Part shown: positions 18,346-25,852 of the stretch, piece by piece
How the letters are laid out: each line of letters starts with the position of its first letter
Numbering within the stretch: position 1 is the first letter of the stretch
NCBI RefSeq assembly: GCF_004403945.1
Contig: NZ_SOHM01000042.1
Location: 23,984-87,983, forward strand
DNA from: Cryobacterium lactosi
GTDB taxonomy: Bacteria > Actinomycetota > Actinomycetes > Actinomycetales > Microbacteriaceae
Reading direction: 5' to 3'
Length of the DNA stretch: 64,000 nucleotides
The notes under the pieces: model-generated
Databases searched by the model: none
What the model saw: the letters and a program-made list of their open reading frames with translations, nothing else
What the model was told of the DNA's origin: nothing
Translations under genes and position numbers: made by a program

Positions 18346-18378
18346 ATTGCACATATGCAACCCATTGCACATATGCAA
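18346..18378. promoter_or_regulatory. Twin palindromic operators before the XRE gene
   Basis: The 15-mer ATTGCACATATGCAA occurs twice without mismatch, at 18346-18360 and 18364-18378. Each copy has TTGCA/TGCAA arms around CATA. Their centres are 18 bp apart, and the second ends 14 bp before the ATG at 18393. This is the layout of a two-site autoregulatory operator for the XRE protein encoded directly downstream. Confidence 0.75.
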
Positions 18379-18392
18379 TGTACGCTGGGGAT

Positions 18393-19115
18393 ATGAGCTT
18401 TCAGTCCGCCGCGTCGCTAGTTACTCGTATGCGCGTTAAAAGAGAGATGACCAAGTCGTCGTTTGCCGAGCTTGTGGGAGTGCCGACGTCGACGATCACT
18501 CGGATCGAGTCCGGTGTCGTGGATCCGACCTATTCGATGCTGCAGAAGCTCGCTACCGGTGCCGGATTTCTACTGACGGAAACTCTCTCGGACTTGGGCA
18601 GCGACGCGCCATACGCGGTGGCGGTCGAACGGATCCGGACGGCGTCTACCGCCGATCGGAGCCGCCTGATTAAGAAGCTCGCTCAAACGGCCACCCTCGC
18701 TCCCGTCATCAAACGTCCAGGGGTGCGGATCTTCGCGTTGGATCGGCCGGTGGGTGAGCTCATCCACTACCTGGTTGCACGCGGCGCGAACCCGGCGGTG
18801 TCGTCGCTGGAGGCGGTGGCAGCGGATATTTCGTCCACCCGGTCGTTCACCCCGGTCGTCTACGTGGAGCGGCCCGAAGATTTGGATGAGCTTCCTCCAA
18901 TGTCTCCGACTGCGAAGTCCAGCGTCATTGTTCTTCCCATTACCGAGAACGTGCGCAGATTCACCACGTGGGTCAACGGCACGGCGATGCTCGCGCCGGA
19001 ATGGGGCATGCTCGACGCTTTGGCTTCACCGGGCCGCCAAGCCGACGTTGCCCAGAGCTTCCTACCGCAACTCGCCGGGCGAATCGCCCTGACGGAAGCG
19101 GGGGTAGCGGCGTAG
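18393..19115 (+). CDS. XRE-family regulator, probable antitoxin of a nucleotidyltransferase pair
   Basis: 240 residues from ATG 18393; the open frame starts earlier at 18267 but would run through the two operators. Residues 5-65 are an XRE helix-turn-helix (TKSSFAELVGVPTSTITRIE). The C-terminal part (VIVLPITENVRRFTTWVNGT, then APEWGMLDALAS) is a separate domain of a kind seen in antitoxins paired with nucleotidyltransferases. Its TAG stop shares one base with the GTG start of the next gene. Twin perfect palindromes upstream suggest it represses its own promoter. Confidence 0.78.
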   Translation: MSFQSAASLVTRMRVKREMTKSSFAELVGVPTSTITRIESGVVDPTYSMLQKLATGAGFLLTETLSDLGSDAPYAVAVERIRTASTADRSRLIKKLAQTATLAPVIKRPGVRIFALDRPVGELIHYLVARGANPAVSSLEAVAADISSTRSFTPVVYVERPEDLDELPPMSPTAKSSVIVLPITENVRRFTTWVNGTAMLAPEWGMLDALASPGRQADVAQSFLPQLAGRIALTEAGVAA

Positions 19116-19981
19116 TGGCACTGCAATTCGAGGATGCCAGATACGGTGCTGAACGATCCCGGCGCCTGCTCATCACCACCATCCTGGCGTTGGGCGACCA
19201 TGCGGATGCGGTGACCGTCGTAGGAGCGCACGCCGTCCATGTGTGGGTGCAGAAAAAGTGGGGACCAATCGACATGGAGTCGACCCGGGACGGTGACCTC
19301 GCCATCAACCCAGTCCTGATCGCTGAAGACCCCAAAATCATGGAGCTCCTGGCCGACATCGGGCTTGAACCGGCGCGTCCCGAAAGGCCCGGAATCTACG
19401 GCCTGGTCAACGAACGCGGGTTGTCCTGGGAACAGCGCACGACAGTCGACCTCCTCGTCCCGGAAACGTATGCCGGCTCGAAAGGACGCTCAGCTCGAAT
19501 CGCTGGGCAGCAGAGTGCAACAACCCGCGCTTACGGCCTCGAGCTGGCCATCCACGACCGCACCGTCACCACGATCACCACTGTTGACGGCGAACCAGAA
19601 CTCTCCGTCGATGTGCACGTTGCAGGGCCGGCCGCGCTACTCATAGCTAAAACCCACAAGGTCTCCGAACGGTTGGCGGACGTTGACAGACGCCCTGACC
19701 GGTTGCGCCCCAAAGATTCCGGCGACATCGCCCTGCTCATGATGGTCACCGACGGAGCCGTCATGGCGGAAACGATGATGAAGCACTCAGCCGAACGACC
19801 AGAAATTCGCACCGTTGTTCACGAGGGGGCTCAGCATCTCGTCGAGATGTACTCCGCACAAAACGACACCCTTGTCCGAGAACACATGGCAGCAAGTTTG
19901 GGCGCCAGGTTTCCCGAATCAGCCATCTACGAGTCCATCGATGAGTGGCTCATCTCGTTCACCGCGATCTTTGGACAGTGA
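19115..19981 (+). CDS. Putative nucleotidyltransferase toxin paired with the XRE protein
   Basis: 288 residues starting at GTG 19115, which overlaps the stop of the XRE gene by one base; the open frame reaches back to 18968 inside that gene. VTVVGAHAVHVW near residue 27 followed by acidic residues (DMESTRDGDLAI) resembles the GG/S...DxD arrangement of nucleotidyltransferase folds. RRPDRLRPKDSGDIALLMMV near 190 resembles the later helical part of AbiEii-like toxins. The tail overlaps the convergent AbiEii gene by 23 bases. Assignment as a type IV-like toxin is by gene order and weak motif resemblance. Confidence 0.6.
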   Translation: MALQFEDARYGAERSRRLLITTILALGDHADAVTVVGAHAVHVWVQKKWGPIDMESTRDGDLAINPVLIAEDPKIMELLADIGLEPARPERPGIYGLVNERGLSWEQRTTVDLLVPETYAGSKGRSARIAGQQSATTRAYGLELAIHDRTVTTITTVDGEPELSVDVHVAGPAALLIAKTHKVSERLADVDRRPDRLRPKDSGDIALLMMVTDGAVMAETMMKHSAERPEIRTVVHEGAQHLVEMYSAQNDTLVREHMAASLGARFPESAIYESIDEWLISFTAIFGQ

Positions 19982-20819
19982 GCACGTCGGCTCCTAAGGC
20001 TCTCCCCCGATTGAGGAGATCGCTGAGGACGGCCACGTTCTTTGCTCCGTTGGGATATGGGTCAGTCATCGATCGGGGCACCGCGAGCGTCATGAATGCG
20101 GGCAAATGCCGGTGGGCCGCTTCTGTGAAGACGCTGCTGCGGAGTTGGCGGGCATCGATCCGCACTGTTCGGGCGAGGATGGCCAGGTCGATGAGATCTT
20201 TTGATCGGGTGGAGGGAAGGCCGCCGTAGATCGACATCGTGGCGCAGGCCTTGTCCGCGATCTGGTCCTCGACGGCGATCGCTTGATAGGCATAGACGGT
20301 ACCGAGGCGGGGTAGGTCGAGCCGGAACGCTGGGACGATGCTCTCCAGCGGTGCGGTCGGCGTGCGCTTGTGAATGGCCAGGTCGACTTTGATCGGGTTC
20401 CGAGTGCCGGCGCCTCGGACGGTGACGCTGTACGTGACCTCAGCAGCCTGCAGACCCGGCTGGTTGGGTCCGCCCGTATCGCGGTGATGAAGATATCGGA
20501 ACTCGAGATGATCGCCTAGATCAACGCTGGCGGCCGCCGTGAGCTGGGTGGTGGCCTCATCGATGCTCATCTCGGCTGTTTCGAGGTCGACGTCGGTTGT
20601 TCTCCGGGCTCCGGGCAGACGCGCGAGCATGCTCGTTCCGCCTTTCAGCGCGAACGGGCAATCGTCTACGGAGAAGACCCGGCAAAGAAAACGGTCGAAG
20701 ATGGCCAGATCCTGAAGGCTCTGGATCGAAGTCCCCAGTCCAGCGCGGTGCGCGGAGCGTGCCTTCTCTTTGAGAGCGGCGAGCATTGCCCGTCCGTCTG
20801 GGTAGGGATCAGTTTTCAT
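19959..20819 (-). CDS. abiEii: AbiEii/AbiGii-family nucleotidyltransferase toxin
   Basis: 286 residues. CPFALKGGTSMLARLPGARR near residue 56 followed by TTDVDLETAEM is the KGG(T/S)...DxD active site of AbiEii toxins, GTP-binding nucleotidyltransferases that arrest growth. A later SKDLIDLAILART near 208 is also typical. It overlaps the upstream antitoxin gene by 11 bases. AbiE acts as abortive phage defence and plasmid stabiliser with AbiEi as the non-contact (type IV) antitoxin. It is convergent with the second nucleotidyltransferase pair, so two related modules lie tail to tail. Confidence 0.88.
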   Translation of the reverse strand: MKTDPYPDGRAMLAALKEKARSAHRAGLGTSIQSLQDLAIFDRFLCRVFSVDDCPFALKGGTSMLARLPGARRTTDVDLETAEMSIDEATTQLTAAASVDLGDHLEFRYLHHRDTGGPNQPGLQAAEVTYSVTVRGAGTRNPIKVDLAIHKRTPTAPLESIVPAFRLDLPRLGTVYAYQAIAVEDQIADKACATMSIYGGLPSTRSKDLIDLAILARTVRIDARQLRSSVFTEAAHRHLPAFMTLAVPRSMTDPYPNGAKNVAVLSDLLNRGRALGADVLTVQRSR

Positions 20820-21921
20820 CGGTCGTTTCCTCTTCGGTGGTCGGTTCCTGGCCGCGGCGTGACTCTCCAGCGTCTGGATCTTTGGGCGCGATGGCGGAGG
20901 ATGCCGGCACTGCGTGTGTTGTGGTCATGAGAGGGACAGCCCCGCCGAAGTTCATGGCTGGAACCGAGATCTTCGGCATCGTGAAGGTAGGCATCTGGTC
21001 CGCGATTCCCTTGGTGATCTGCTCCATCTGCCCCCGATGGAGTTCCAGGAAGGGGGTCAGCACGGCGTCCGCGATCTCGGAAGCTAGGCGACTCTGCGCT
21101 TCTCTCACCGGCGCAAGCAGTTGTTCGAGCTGTTCGTTGAGTTGGGTGCTTCCGTGCAGCTGGAACTGAAGTTGCTCAGCAAGGACCCTGAGCTGTTCGC
21201 CTGCTGCGCGGGTGATGACCTGCTCGAGGGCGGCACCGACAGCGGGTCGCTGAATGAGCGCGAGAGTTGCGGCGACGTCGTCGATGCCGGCACTTCGTCG
21301 TATTTGTTCGAGAAGCGCCGTGCCGTCCCGTCGAGGATGGCCGTACCTTGCCGCGAAAGGGGCAAGAAGACGTCCTAGGTGATTTAGGTCGATGGCGTGC
21401 TCTCCTCGGGTTGCGTCGGCCAGAACATCCCCAACCAGGGAGAGGTCGCCCACCTCATCGACAAGATCAGCGACGGTGCGCTCAATGCTCGTCACCGGGA
21501 GACCCTCGACAACGACGACGTCTCGCGGTTCCAGTTGGCGACGCGAGTAGGCGATGTCTGGTCGTTGGGTCTGGCGACGCTCGCTGGTGATCATCCGATA
21601 CGGGGCTGGCTCAATATCGCCAGACTTATGCACCGCGGCGGCCGCGGCGCCGCCGATCACCACGTGCGGATTCTCGAGCCGTTCCCAGGCCAGCAGTTCC
21701 GGACCAGTGGACATCCAGGCTGCCCGAAGATCATCCAGCGGCGCCACCGGAACGCCGCCGAGCCGGTACACGCCGTGAACGAGACGTTCCAGACGCCCAT
21801 CCCGCTCCCGATGCGAGAGATTGGCTCGACTAACACCGCGAGCCCTCGCCTGCGCGGCCGTGAGTAGACCCCACTGGCCCGAGGCCAGTTCCTCCAGGAT
21901 CGGTTCAACAATTACGCTCAT
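20809..21921 (-). CDS. abiEi: AbiEi-family antitoxin/transcriptional repressor
   Basis: 370 residues. The N-terminal 60 residues form the AbiEi winged helix (GLLTAAQARARGVSRANLSH). The next part carries PHVVIGGAAAAAVH and GLPVTSIERTVADLVDE, typical of the antitoxin body. The C-terminal 130 residues are helical with a proline-rich tail ending in acidic repeats, longer than many AbiEi proteins. It precedes and overlaps abiEii. An imperfect inverted repeat covers its promoter, matching the known negative autoregulation of abiE operons. Confidence 0.85.
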   Translation of the reverse strand: MSVIVEPILEELASGQWGLLTAAQARARGVSRANLSHRERDGRLERLVHGVYRLGGVPVAPLDDLRAAWMSTGPELLAWERLENPHVVIGGAAAAAVHKSGDIEPAPYRMITSERRQTQRPDIAYSRRQLEPRDVVVVEGLPVTSIERTVADLVDEVGDLSLVGDVLADATRGEHAIDLNHLGRLLAPFAARYGHPRRDGTALLEQIRRSAGIDDVAATLALIQRPAVGAALEQVITRAAGEQLRVLAEQLQFQLHGSTQLNEQLEQLLAPVREAQSRLASEIADAVLTPFLELHRGQMEQITKGIADQMPTFTMPKISVPAMNFGGAVPLMTTTHAVPASSAIAPKDPDAGESRRGQEPTTEEETTDEN

Positions 21922-21922
21922 A

Positions 21923-21955
21923 CTTGAAAAGTATAGGTTATGTACACTTTCAAAG
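21923..21955 (-). promoter_or_regulatory. abiE promoter and inverted-repeat operator
   Basis: CTTGAAAAGTATA (21923-21935) and TGTACACTTTCAAAG (21941-21955) form an imperfect inverted repeat immediately before the abiEi ATG at 21921. Read on the minus strand it contains TATACT (21935-21930), a -10 only eight bases before the ATG, so the transcript may be leaderless. AbiEi proteins are known to bind inverted repeats in their own promoter. Confidence 0.55.
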
Positions 21956-22031
21956 CATATGTTGGGTGTTCTAGGTGGCCCAGAGTATTGCGCGGACTGC
22001 CTTAGCGCTCTTTGGCGGTGTTTTGTGATCG

Positions 22032-22977
22032 CTATATGGCGTCATCGATTGTCAGGGTGTCGTCAGCGGCGACTTGATCGGGCATAGGGCTCAGGGCGTG
22101 CTCTCGTCGGTAGGAGGTTGCTCTAGACAATCCAAGATCACGCGCGACCTGGGCCGCTGTCTCGCCGCGTTCTATGAGGTGGCGGGCGTTGAGGATTTGG
22201 CGGTCGGTGATGATCCGCGGGCGACGGCCCAGATCCTTGCCGGCGTCGCGTCGCTTGGCGATCGAGTCGACTATGCGCTCTCGCTTGATTTCGTGTTCCA
22301 TCTGACCGAGCGCCGCCATGATCGTGAATAGCATGGAACCCATGGGCGTCGCGGTGTCGACGTCGCCGCCGCCCAGGTTCAGCACGCGGAGGCCGGCGCC
22401 GCGGCCGCGCAGCTCTTCGGCGAAGGCGAGCATGTTCTGTGTCGATCGCCCCAGCCGGTCCAGAGTCGTGATGACGAGAGTGTCGCCGGTGTGTGTGAGC
22501 ACTTAGGAACCTGCCGTTTCAGTACGTCATTCCGGCCGTTTCATCACCTCCATCCTGCCGTTTCAGCACCGGCCCGTGGCGGCCCGGGCGACTCGGAACA
22601 GCGATGGTCGTGTGTACCTGCCGCAGCCGCTGATTCAGCGCGAGAGCAGGGCTGGATGAAGCGGCGGCCACGCTTGGGGCGTCCAAGGAGACGCCGTCAG
22701 CTGTCGCTACCGACGTCCAGCTCAGCAGATTCCCGGTCGCTCAGATGGCAGGAAAGTTATCGCTCTTTTGGCTGGTTTCCAACTGACGAAACACACGCCG
22801 GCCTCGAGGGCGTCGAGTGCGCGGTCGAAGTCCGGTCGTGATGCTCGAGCGCCGGAGACTCCGTGGTCGACGTAGAGGTCATCGCGCCGGACGCCCTGCG
22901 GCCAGAATGTCGGCCTGTTGCCAGTCAGCGGATTGCCAGCGCGTCGATACGCGCGCATGGCCGACCAGCTTCGTCAC
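22032..22977 (-). pseudogene. Serine resolvase gene, broken by a frameshift and an IS relic
   Basis: Read from GTG 22977: TKLVGHARVSTRW (catalytic-serine region), then a one-base expansion in a GGG run at about 22894-22896 shifts the frame. In the new frame RRDDLYVDHGVSGARASR and FDRALDAL follow. A 307-bp insertion (22490-22796) then interrupts the gene, which resumes with GDTLVITTLDRLGRSTQN and continues to the helix-turn-helix TAAQVARDLGLSRATSYR and the stop at 22032. Removing the insert and the extra base restores a continuous small serine recombinase of normal length. Its res region lies beyond its 5' end, now split by the Tn402-like relic. Confidence 0.88.
22490..22796. mobile_element. 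307-bp IS relic inside the resolvase gene
   Basis: The insert is bounded by the 5-bp direct repeat GCCGG at 22485-22489 and 22797-22801; deleting one copy plus the insert rejoins the resolvase frame. The ends are imperfect inverted repeats: the left starts TGTGTGTGAGCAC, and the right, reversed, starts GTGTGTTTCGTCAG and then GGAAACC against GGAACC. Just inside the left end the motif GCCGTTTCA occurs three times (about 22513-22571), the sort of multiple end repeat seen in IS21-type elements. No transposase frame remains, so it is a deletion derivative or MITE-like element. Confidence 0.7.
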
Positions 22978-23254
22978 TCTGATCCTTGGGTGTCGCATAA
23001 CTAACGGTGAGTACCGAAATTCAAGCAAGAGGATATGAGACTCGTCGGGTCGCGAGATCACCCGAGAATTGCGTCAGTTTTCGAAGTCGTCTGCACAAAT
23101 GTTCGTACTCGCCTGCACAACTTGCTCCGGCCACCGACGACACTTGCAATAATTCCCGTAGCGCGAACGTCAACTGGGACATTAGTTACGAGGTTTACCA
23201 TTGAGGATCCGCCTACGGCGACGGATGCTGTCGTCGGCTGGGCAGCAGCCAACC

Positions 23255-24037
23255 CTAGTCGGTGCTGTCGAGAATAAGTCGGGTCGCTTCATGCGGTACG
23301 TCCCATTGCGGAAAGTGACCGCACCGCTCGAACCAGTGCAGCACGGCGTCGGGGAACAGTTCCGTGGAGCGAGCGGCCTGTCTAGGCAAGGTCACCAAGT
23401 CACGCCGCCCCCACCCGATCGTGACCCGGCCGGGCACTGTGCCAGCCGGGGCGCCTTGTTGCTTGGGTCCTTTGGTGAGGGCGTCCATGGCGGCGCCAGT
23501 CGCCGGGGAATCGGCCAGTCCGCGCACGTCCGGCAGCACGGTCTCGCGCGAGAGCGCCCAGGGCCGCGCCGACAACTGCGCCAGCAGCAAAGTCCTTCCG
23601 ACAGAGCTGCCAAGAAGGGCTGGCAGCATGCCTCGCAGCGCTCGGACCAGAGCGATCGACGGCCGCAGCGTGGCGCCAAAGACGACGAGCTCGCGGTCGC
23701 TCCAGAAGCCGCCCGGGTCCAACGCCACAGTGTCACCGCCGACTCCCCGCCGCGCGAGCTCAAGCACCATTCGGCCGCCCATTGACTGGCCGACGGTCGA
23801 GACCCCGTCCAGCCCCTGCTCGCGGATGAAGTCCGCGACGGAGTCGGTCAGCGTGGCGATCGAGACCTCGCCGGTCAACGGCGGTGTCTCACCGAACCCT
23901 GGTAGGTCGACAGCGATGACCTCACGGCGCTCGGCCAGTTCGTCGAGGATCGGGGCCCAGGATCGCCACCCTGCGCCCAGACCGTGTACTAGCAGCAGCG
24001 GGCTGCCACTTCCGCGTCGAATATGGTTTAGCGTCAC
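23255..24037 (-). CDS. Alpha/beta-fold hydrolase, transposon passenger
   Basis: 260 residues. LLLVHGLGAGWRSW near residue 14 is the oxyanion-hole HG motif, TVGQSMGGRMVL near 82 the nucleophile elbow GxSxG, IGWGRRDLVTL near 205 the acid residue, and ERCGHFPQWD near 237 the catalytic His. The gene is complete. It lies between the two inverted repeats of the Tn402-like relic and so moved with it. Substrate unknown; the fold is shared by esterases, haloperoxidases and C-C hydrolases. Confidence 0.85.
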   Translation of the reverse strand: MTLNHIRRGSGSPLLLVHGLGAGWRSWAPILDELAERREVIAVDLPGFGETPPLTGEVSIATLTDSVADFIREQGLDGVSTVGQSMGGRMVLELARRGVGGDTVALDPGGFWSDRELVVFGATLRPSIALVRALRGMLPALLGSSVGRTLLLAQLSARPWALSRETVLPDVRGLADSPATGAAMDALTKGPKQQGAPAGTVPGRVTIGWGRRDLVTLPRQAARSTELFPDAVLHWFERCGHFPQWDVPHEATRLILDSTD

Positions 24038-24288
24038 ACCCGCAACGCTATCCCACGCGGATCTCGGCAGGGTCTGGTCACCGCAAGCGGAACCTTAAAC
24101 GGGCGGCGTGCCTAGCCTGCGGTAGCGTTCAAACTCGACAGAAATGCGGTGGGTCCTTCCGGCTCGTCGAGCGATGCTGCGGGCCGTTCGCCATTGGTAA
24201 TGGTTCAGCACCCGCCCGGGCTCCTGTCGCGTGGTCCTGCTCGCATGGGGTGGTCATCCGTTCTGCCAATGCGAGGGCATTTCCAGAT

Positions 24289-24929
24289 GACCGCAAGATA
24301 CGCCTCCCGTGTTCCGACGCCGATGATCGGGATGCGCATTGCGTCGCCGAGGAAGCGCAGCAGGTTGAGGAACTCGCGGCGGCTGTTGCCCTGCCCGGCG
24401 AGGACGTTATGTAGCTCGTCGATGACGAGCGTGCGCACTCCGGTCGCACGCAGCAAGCTCAGCGACACTTGTTCCACGTCGGCCAGGCGTCGTCGGGGTT
24501 GAAGGGGCGCGCCGAGGGCGGCGAGGAGCGCGATGTAGAAGCGCAGCACGGACGGTTCGGACGGCATCTGCACGCACAACACGGGAATGTGTTCCCGTCC
24601 GGTTCGGTCATCGGTAGGTGTCCGCGGCGGAACTTTTCCACGATCGCCGCGGTCAGATACGGACGACCGATCGGTTGCCGCTCACACTCGTCGACGACAA
24701 TCACGTCGATGACGGTGTGATCGATCTGCACCTGCTCCAAAATTGTGTCAATCACCGGCACGTCGCCGCCGGCGGATTGCAAGCGCCGCACCGCATCCGG
24801 ACCACCCCGCCGCCGGCCCACCTCGACCGGATGCAACGCCTGGACTCGCCGCCCCACCGTGTTCCGGGACGGAGCCGGGAGTCCTCGTGCCCGGCAAGCT
24901 GCCGCAATGTCGCGGTGAACCGCCGCCAA
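24289..24929 (-). pseudogene. tniA-tniB deletion remnant
   Basis: From 24929 down, a TniA-type transposase segment (VIDTILEQVQIDHTVIDVIV and RQPIGRPYLTAAI, the first catalytic Asp region) runs to about 24642. It then joins in frame to TniB at VEKFRRGHLPMTEPDG, skipping the rest of TniA and the TniB Walker A. A frameshift follows after NTFP, and TniB resumes as LCVQMPSEPSVLRFYIALLA, with Walker B TLVIDELHN and GVGTREAYLAV, ending near 24289. The N-terminus of TniA is also missing, so the inverted repeat sits directly against its middle. Both proteins are non-functional. Confidence 0.78.
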
Positions 24930-24991
24930 AGTCCGCTTCAGATGACTTCGGAAAATGACAAATTGAGAAAGTGTAGATCGCGACCGTGAGA

Positions 24992-25019
24992 CGTCTCATT
25001 TCCCTAGGGTTACGAGACG
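24992..25019. other. Candidate res crossover site (site I)
   Basis: A 28-bp imperfect palindrome with arms CGTCTCATTTCCC and, reversed, CGTCTCGTAACCC around a central TA at 25005-25006. Length, symmetry and central TA match the crossover subsite of serine resolvases. It is 32 bp from the Tn402-like relic. If the relic is removed, the site lies about 120 bp upstream of the resolvase start, the expected place. Confidence 0.6.
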
Positions 25020-25081
25020 GTATTGGAGCGGATTAGAGGCCTGCCGGAGGGGCCAATAAGAGGCGGAGCTAGGTTCGGAGC

Positions 25082-25483
25082 CTACATGCTGACGAAGAAC
25101 TCCAGTGCCACACCGTCTGGGTCCTTGAAGCTGAGAGCGGTTCCGTAGTCCGCTTCGATGAGGCCGCAGTGGTCGATGGCGGCACCGGTGAGGTACTCGG
25201 CCCAGCGTTGGAGTTCCTCTATATTTTCGACGGCGAAGCCGAGATGATCCATGCCGGGACGGAAGGGAGTGAATCGCTCGGTCGTGGTGGGAGTGTGTTC
25301 GGTCAAACCAATGTTGACGCCCCCTGGCAAGGCGAAGAGGCGGCGGTGCAGTTTCTCACCATCGAGCTCATCGGTCGGAGGAAAACCGAAGACCAGCTGA
25401 TAGAACGCGGCGCTGGTATCGAGGTTACTGACAGTTAACGCGAGATGGTGGATTCCGGTGAACCGGGGCATTTGATCATCCAA
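25082..25483 (-). CDS. VOC-family (glyoxalase/bleomycin-resistance fold) protein
   Basis: 133 residues with the two beta-alpha-beta-beta-beta repeats of the vicinal oxygen chelate superfamily: GIHHLALTVSNLDTSAAFY at the start, GMDHLGFAVENIEELQRW near residue 78 and SFKDPDGVALEFF at the end. The metal-ligand positions His and Glu are present. Substrate cannot be told from sequence; members include glyoxalases, dioxygenases and drug-binding proteins. It stands alone between two resolvase-type sites. Confidence 0.85.
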   Translation of the reverse strand: MDDQMPRFTGIHHLALTVSNLDTSAAFYQLVFGFPPTDELDGEKLHRRLFALPGGVNIGLTEHTPTTTERFTPFRPGMDHLGFAVENIEELQRWAEYLTGAAIDHCGLIEADYGTALSFKDPDGVALEFFVSM

Positions 25484-25747
25484 TGTTCTTCGAAGTCGCG
25501 AGACTCAACGACTCGATCGGCTCGTCACCCAAATCGGACGAGTCATAAAGCTTAACGCCCTCACCAAAGTCACACCCGAAGTCATCGACGCAGAGGCGCT
25601 ACTGCTCGGCCACTGACCAGCGACAAAAGTCGGCCACTTAGCGCTGCGACTCACATTTCGAGATTCTCTTCTCACTCCCGCTTTGGGTCTGGTTGGTAGG
25701 TGGGACGGGGTTCGAGAGGCGAAGAATCTCGATCGGTCTCGTTGCGA

Positions 25748-25776
25748 TGTCTCGTAACTCATGGGGTTTCGAGACA
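25748..25776. repeat. Second resolvase-like palindromic site
   Basis: TGTCTCGTAACTC and, reversed, TGTCTCGAAACCCC form a 29-bp imperfect palindrome whose half-sites match those at 24992-25019 (core GTCTCGTAAC). Further partial half-sites, GGGGTTCGAGA and GGTCTCGTTGC, lie just upstream at about 25706-25746, as in multi-subsite res regions. No resolvase gene is next to it. Confidence 0.45.
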
Positions 25777-25852
25777 GAAGCATGCCAGTCTCTGGACAGC
25801 GATCACTACCCTGATTGGCAACGGAACAGGGTCACCGAGAAGGAAGCCCTGA

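Larger units (their letters stand above)
23072..24960. mobile_element. Tn402/Tn5053-like transposon relic with 5-bp duplication
   Basis: The ends match each other and resemble Tn5053-family inverted repeats. At the left, plus strand, GTCAGTTTTCGAAGTCGTCT starts at 23073; at the right, minus strand, TGTCATTTTCCGAAGTCATC starts at 24960. The flanks carry the direct repeat AATTG at 23067-23071 and 24961-24965, the 5-bp duplication expected for this family. A second TGCACAA block near 23112 may be an internal repeat. The right end adjoins a fused tniA/tniB remnant; the passenger is an alpha/beta hydrolase. The target is the upstream region of a serine resolvase gene, as expected for these res-site-seeking transposons. 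Confidence 0.82.

Noticed and set aside
18249..18346. Extending the XRE gene upstream to 18267
   Set aside because: The extension would translate the twin operators and has no family sequence.
25511..25615. Plus-strand peptide tail RLVTQIGRVIKLNALTKV ending in a stop after LLLGH
   Set aside because: Coding-like in composition and may be the end of a lost gene, but no start, family or neighbour supports it.
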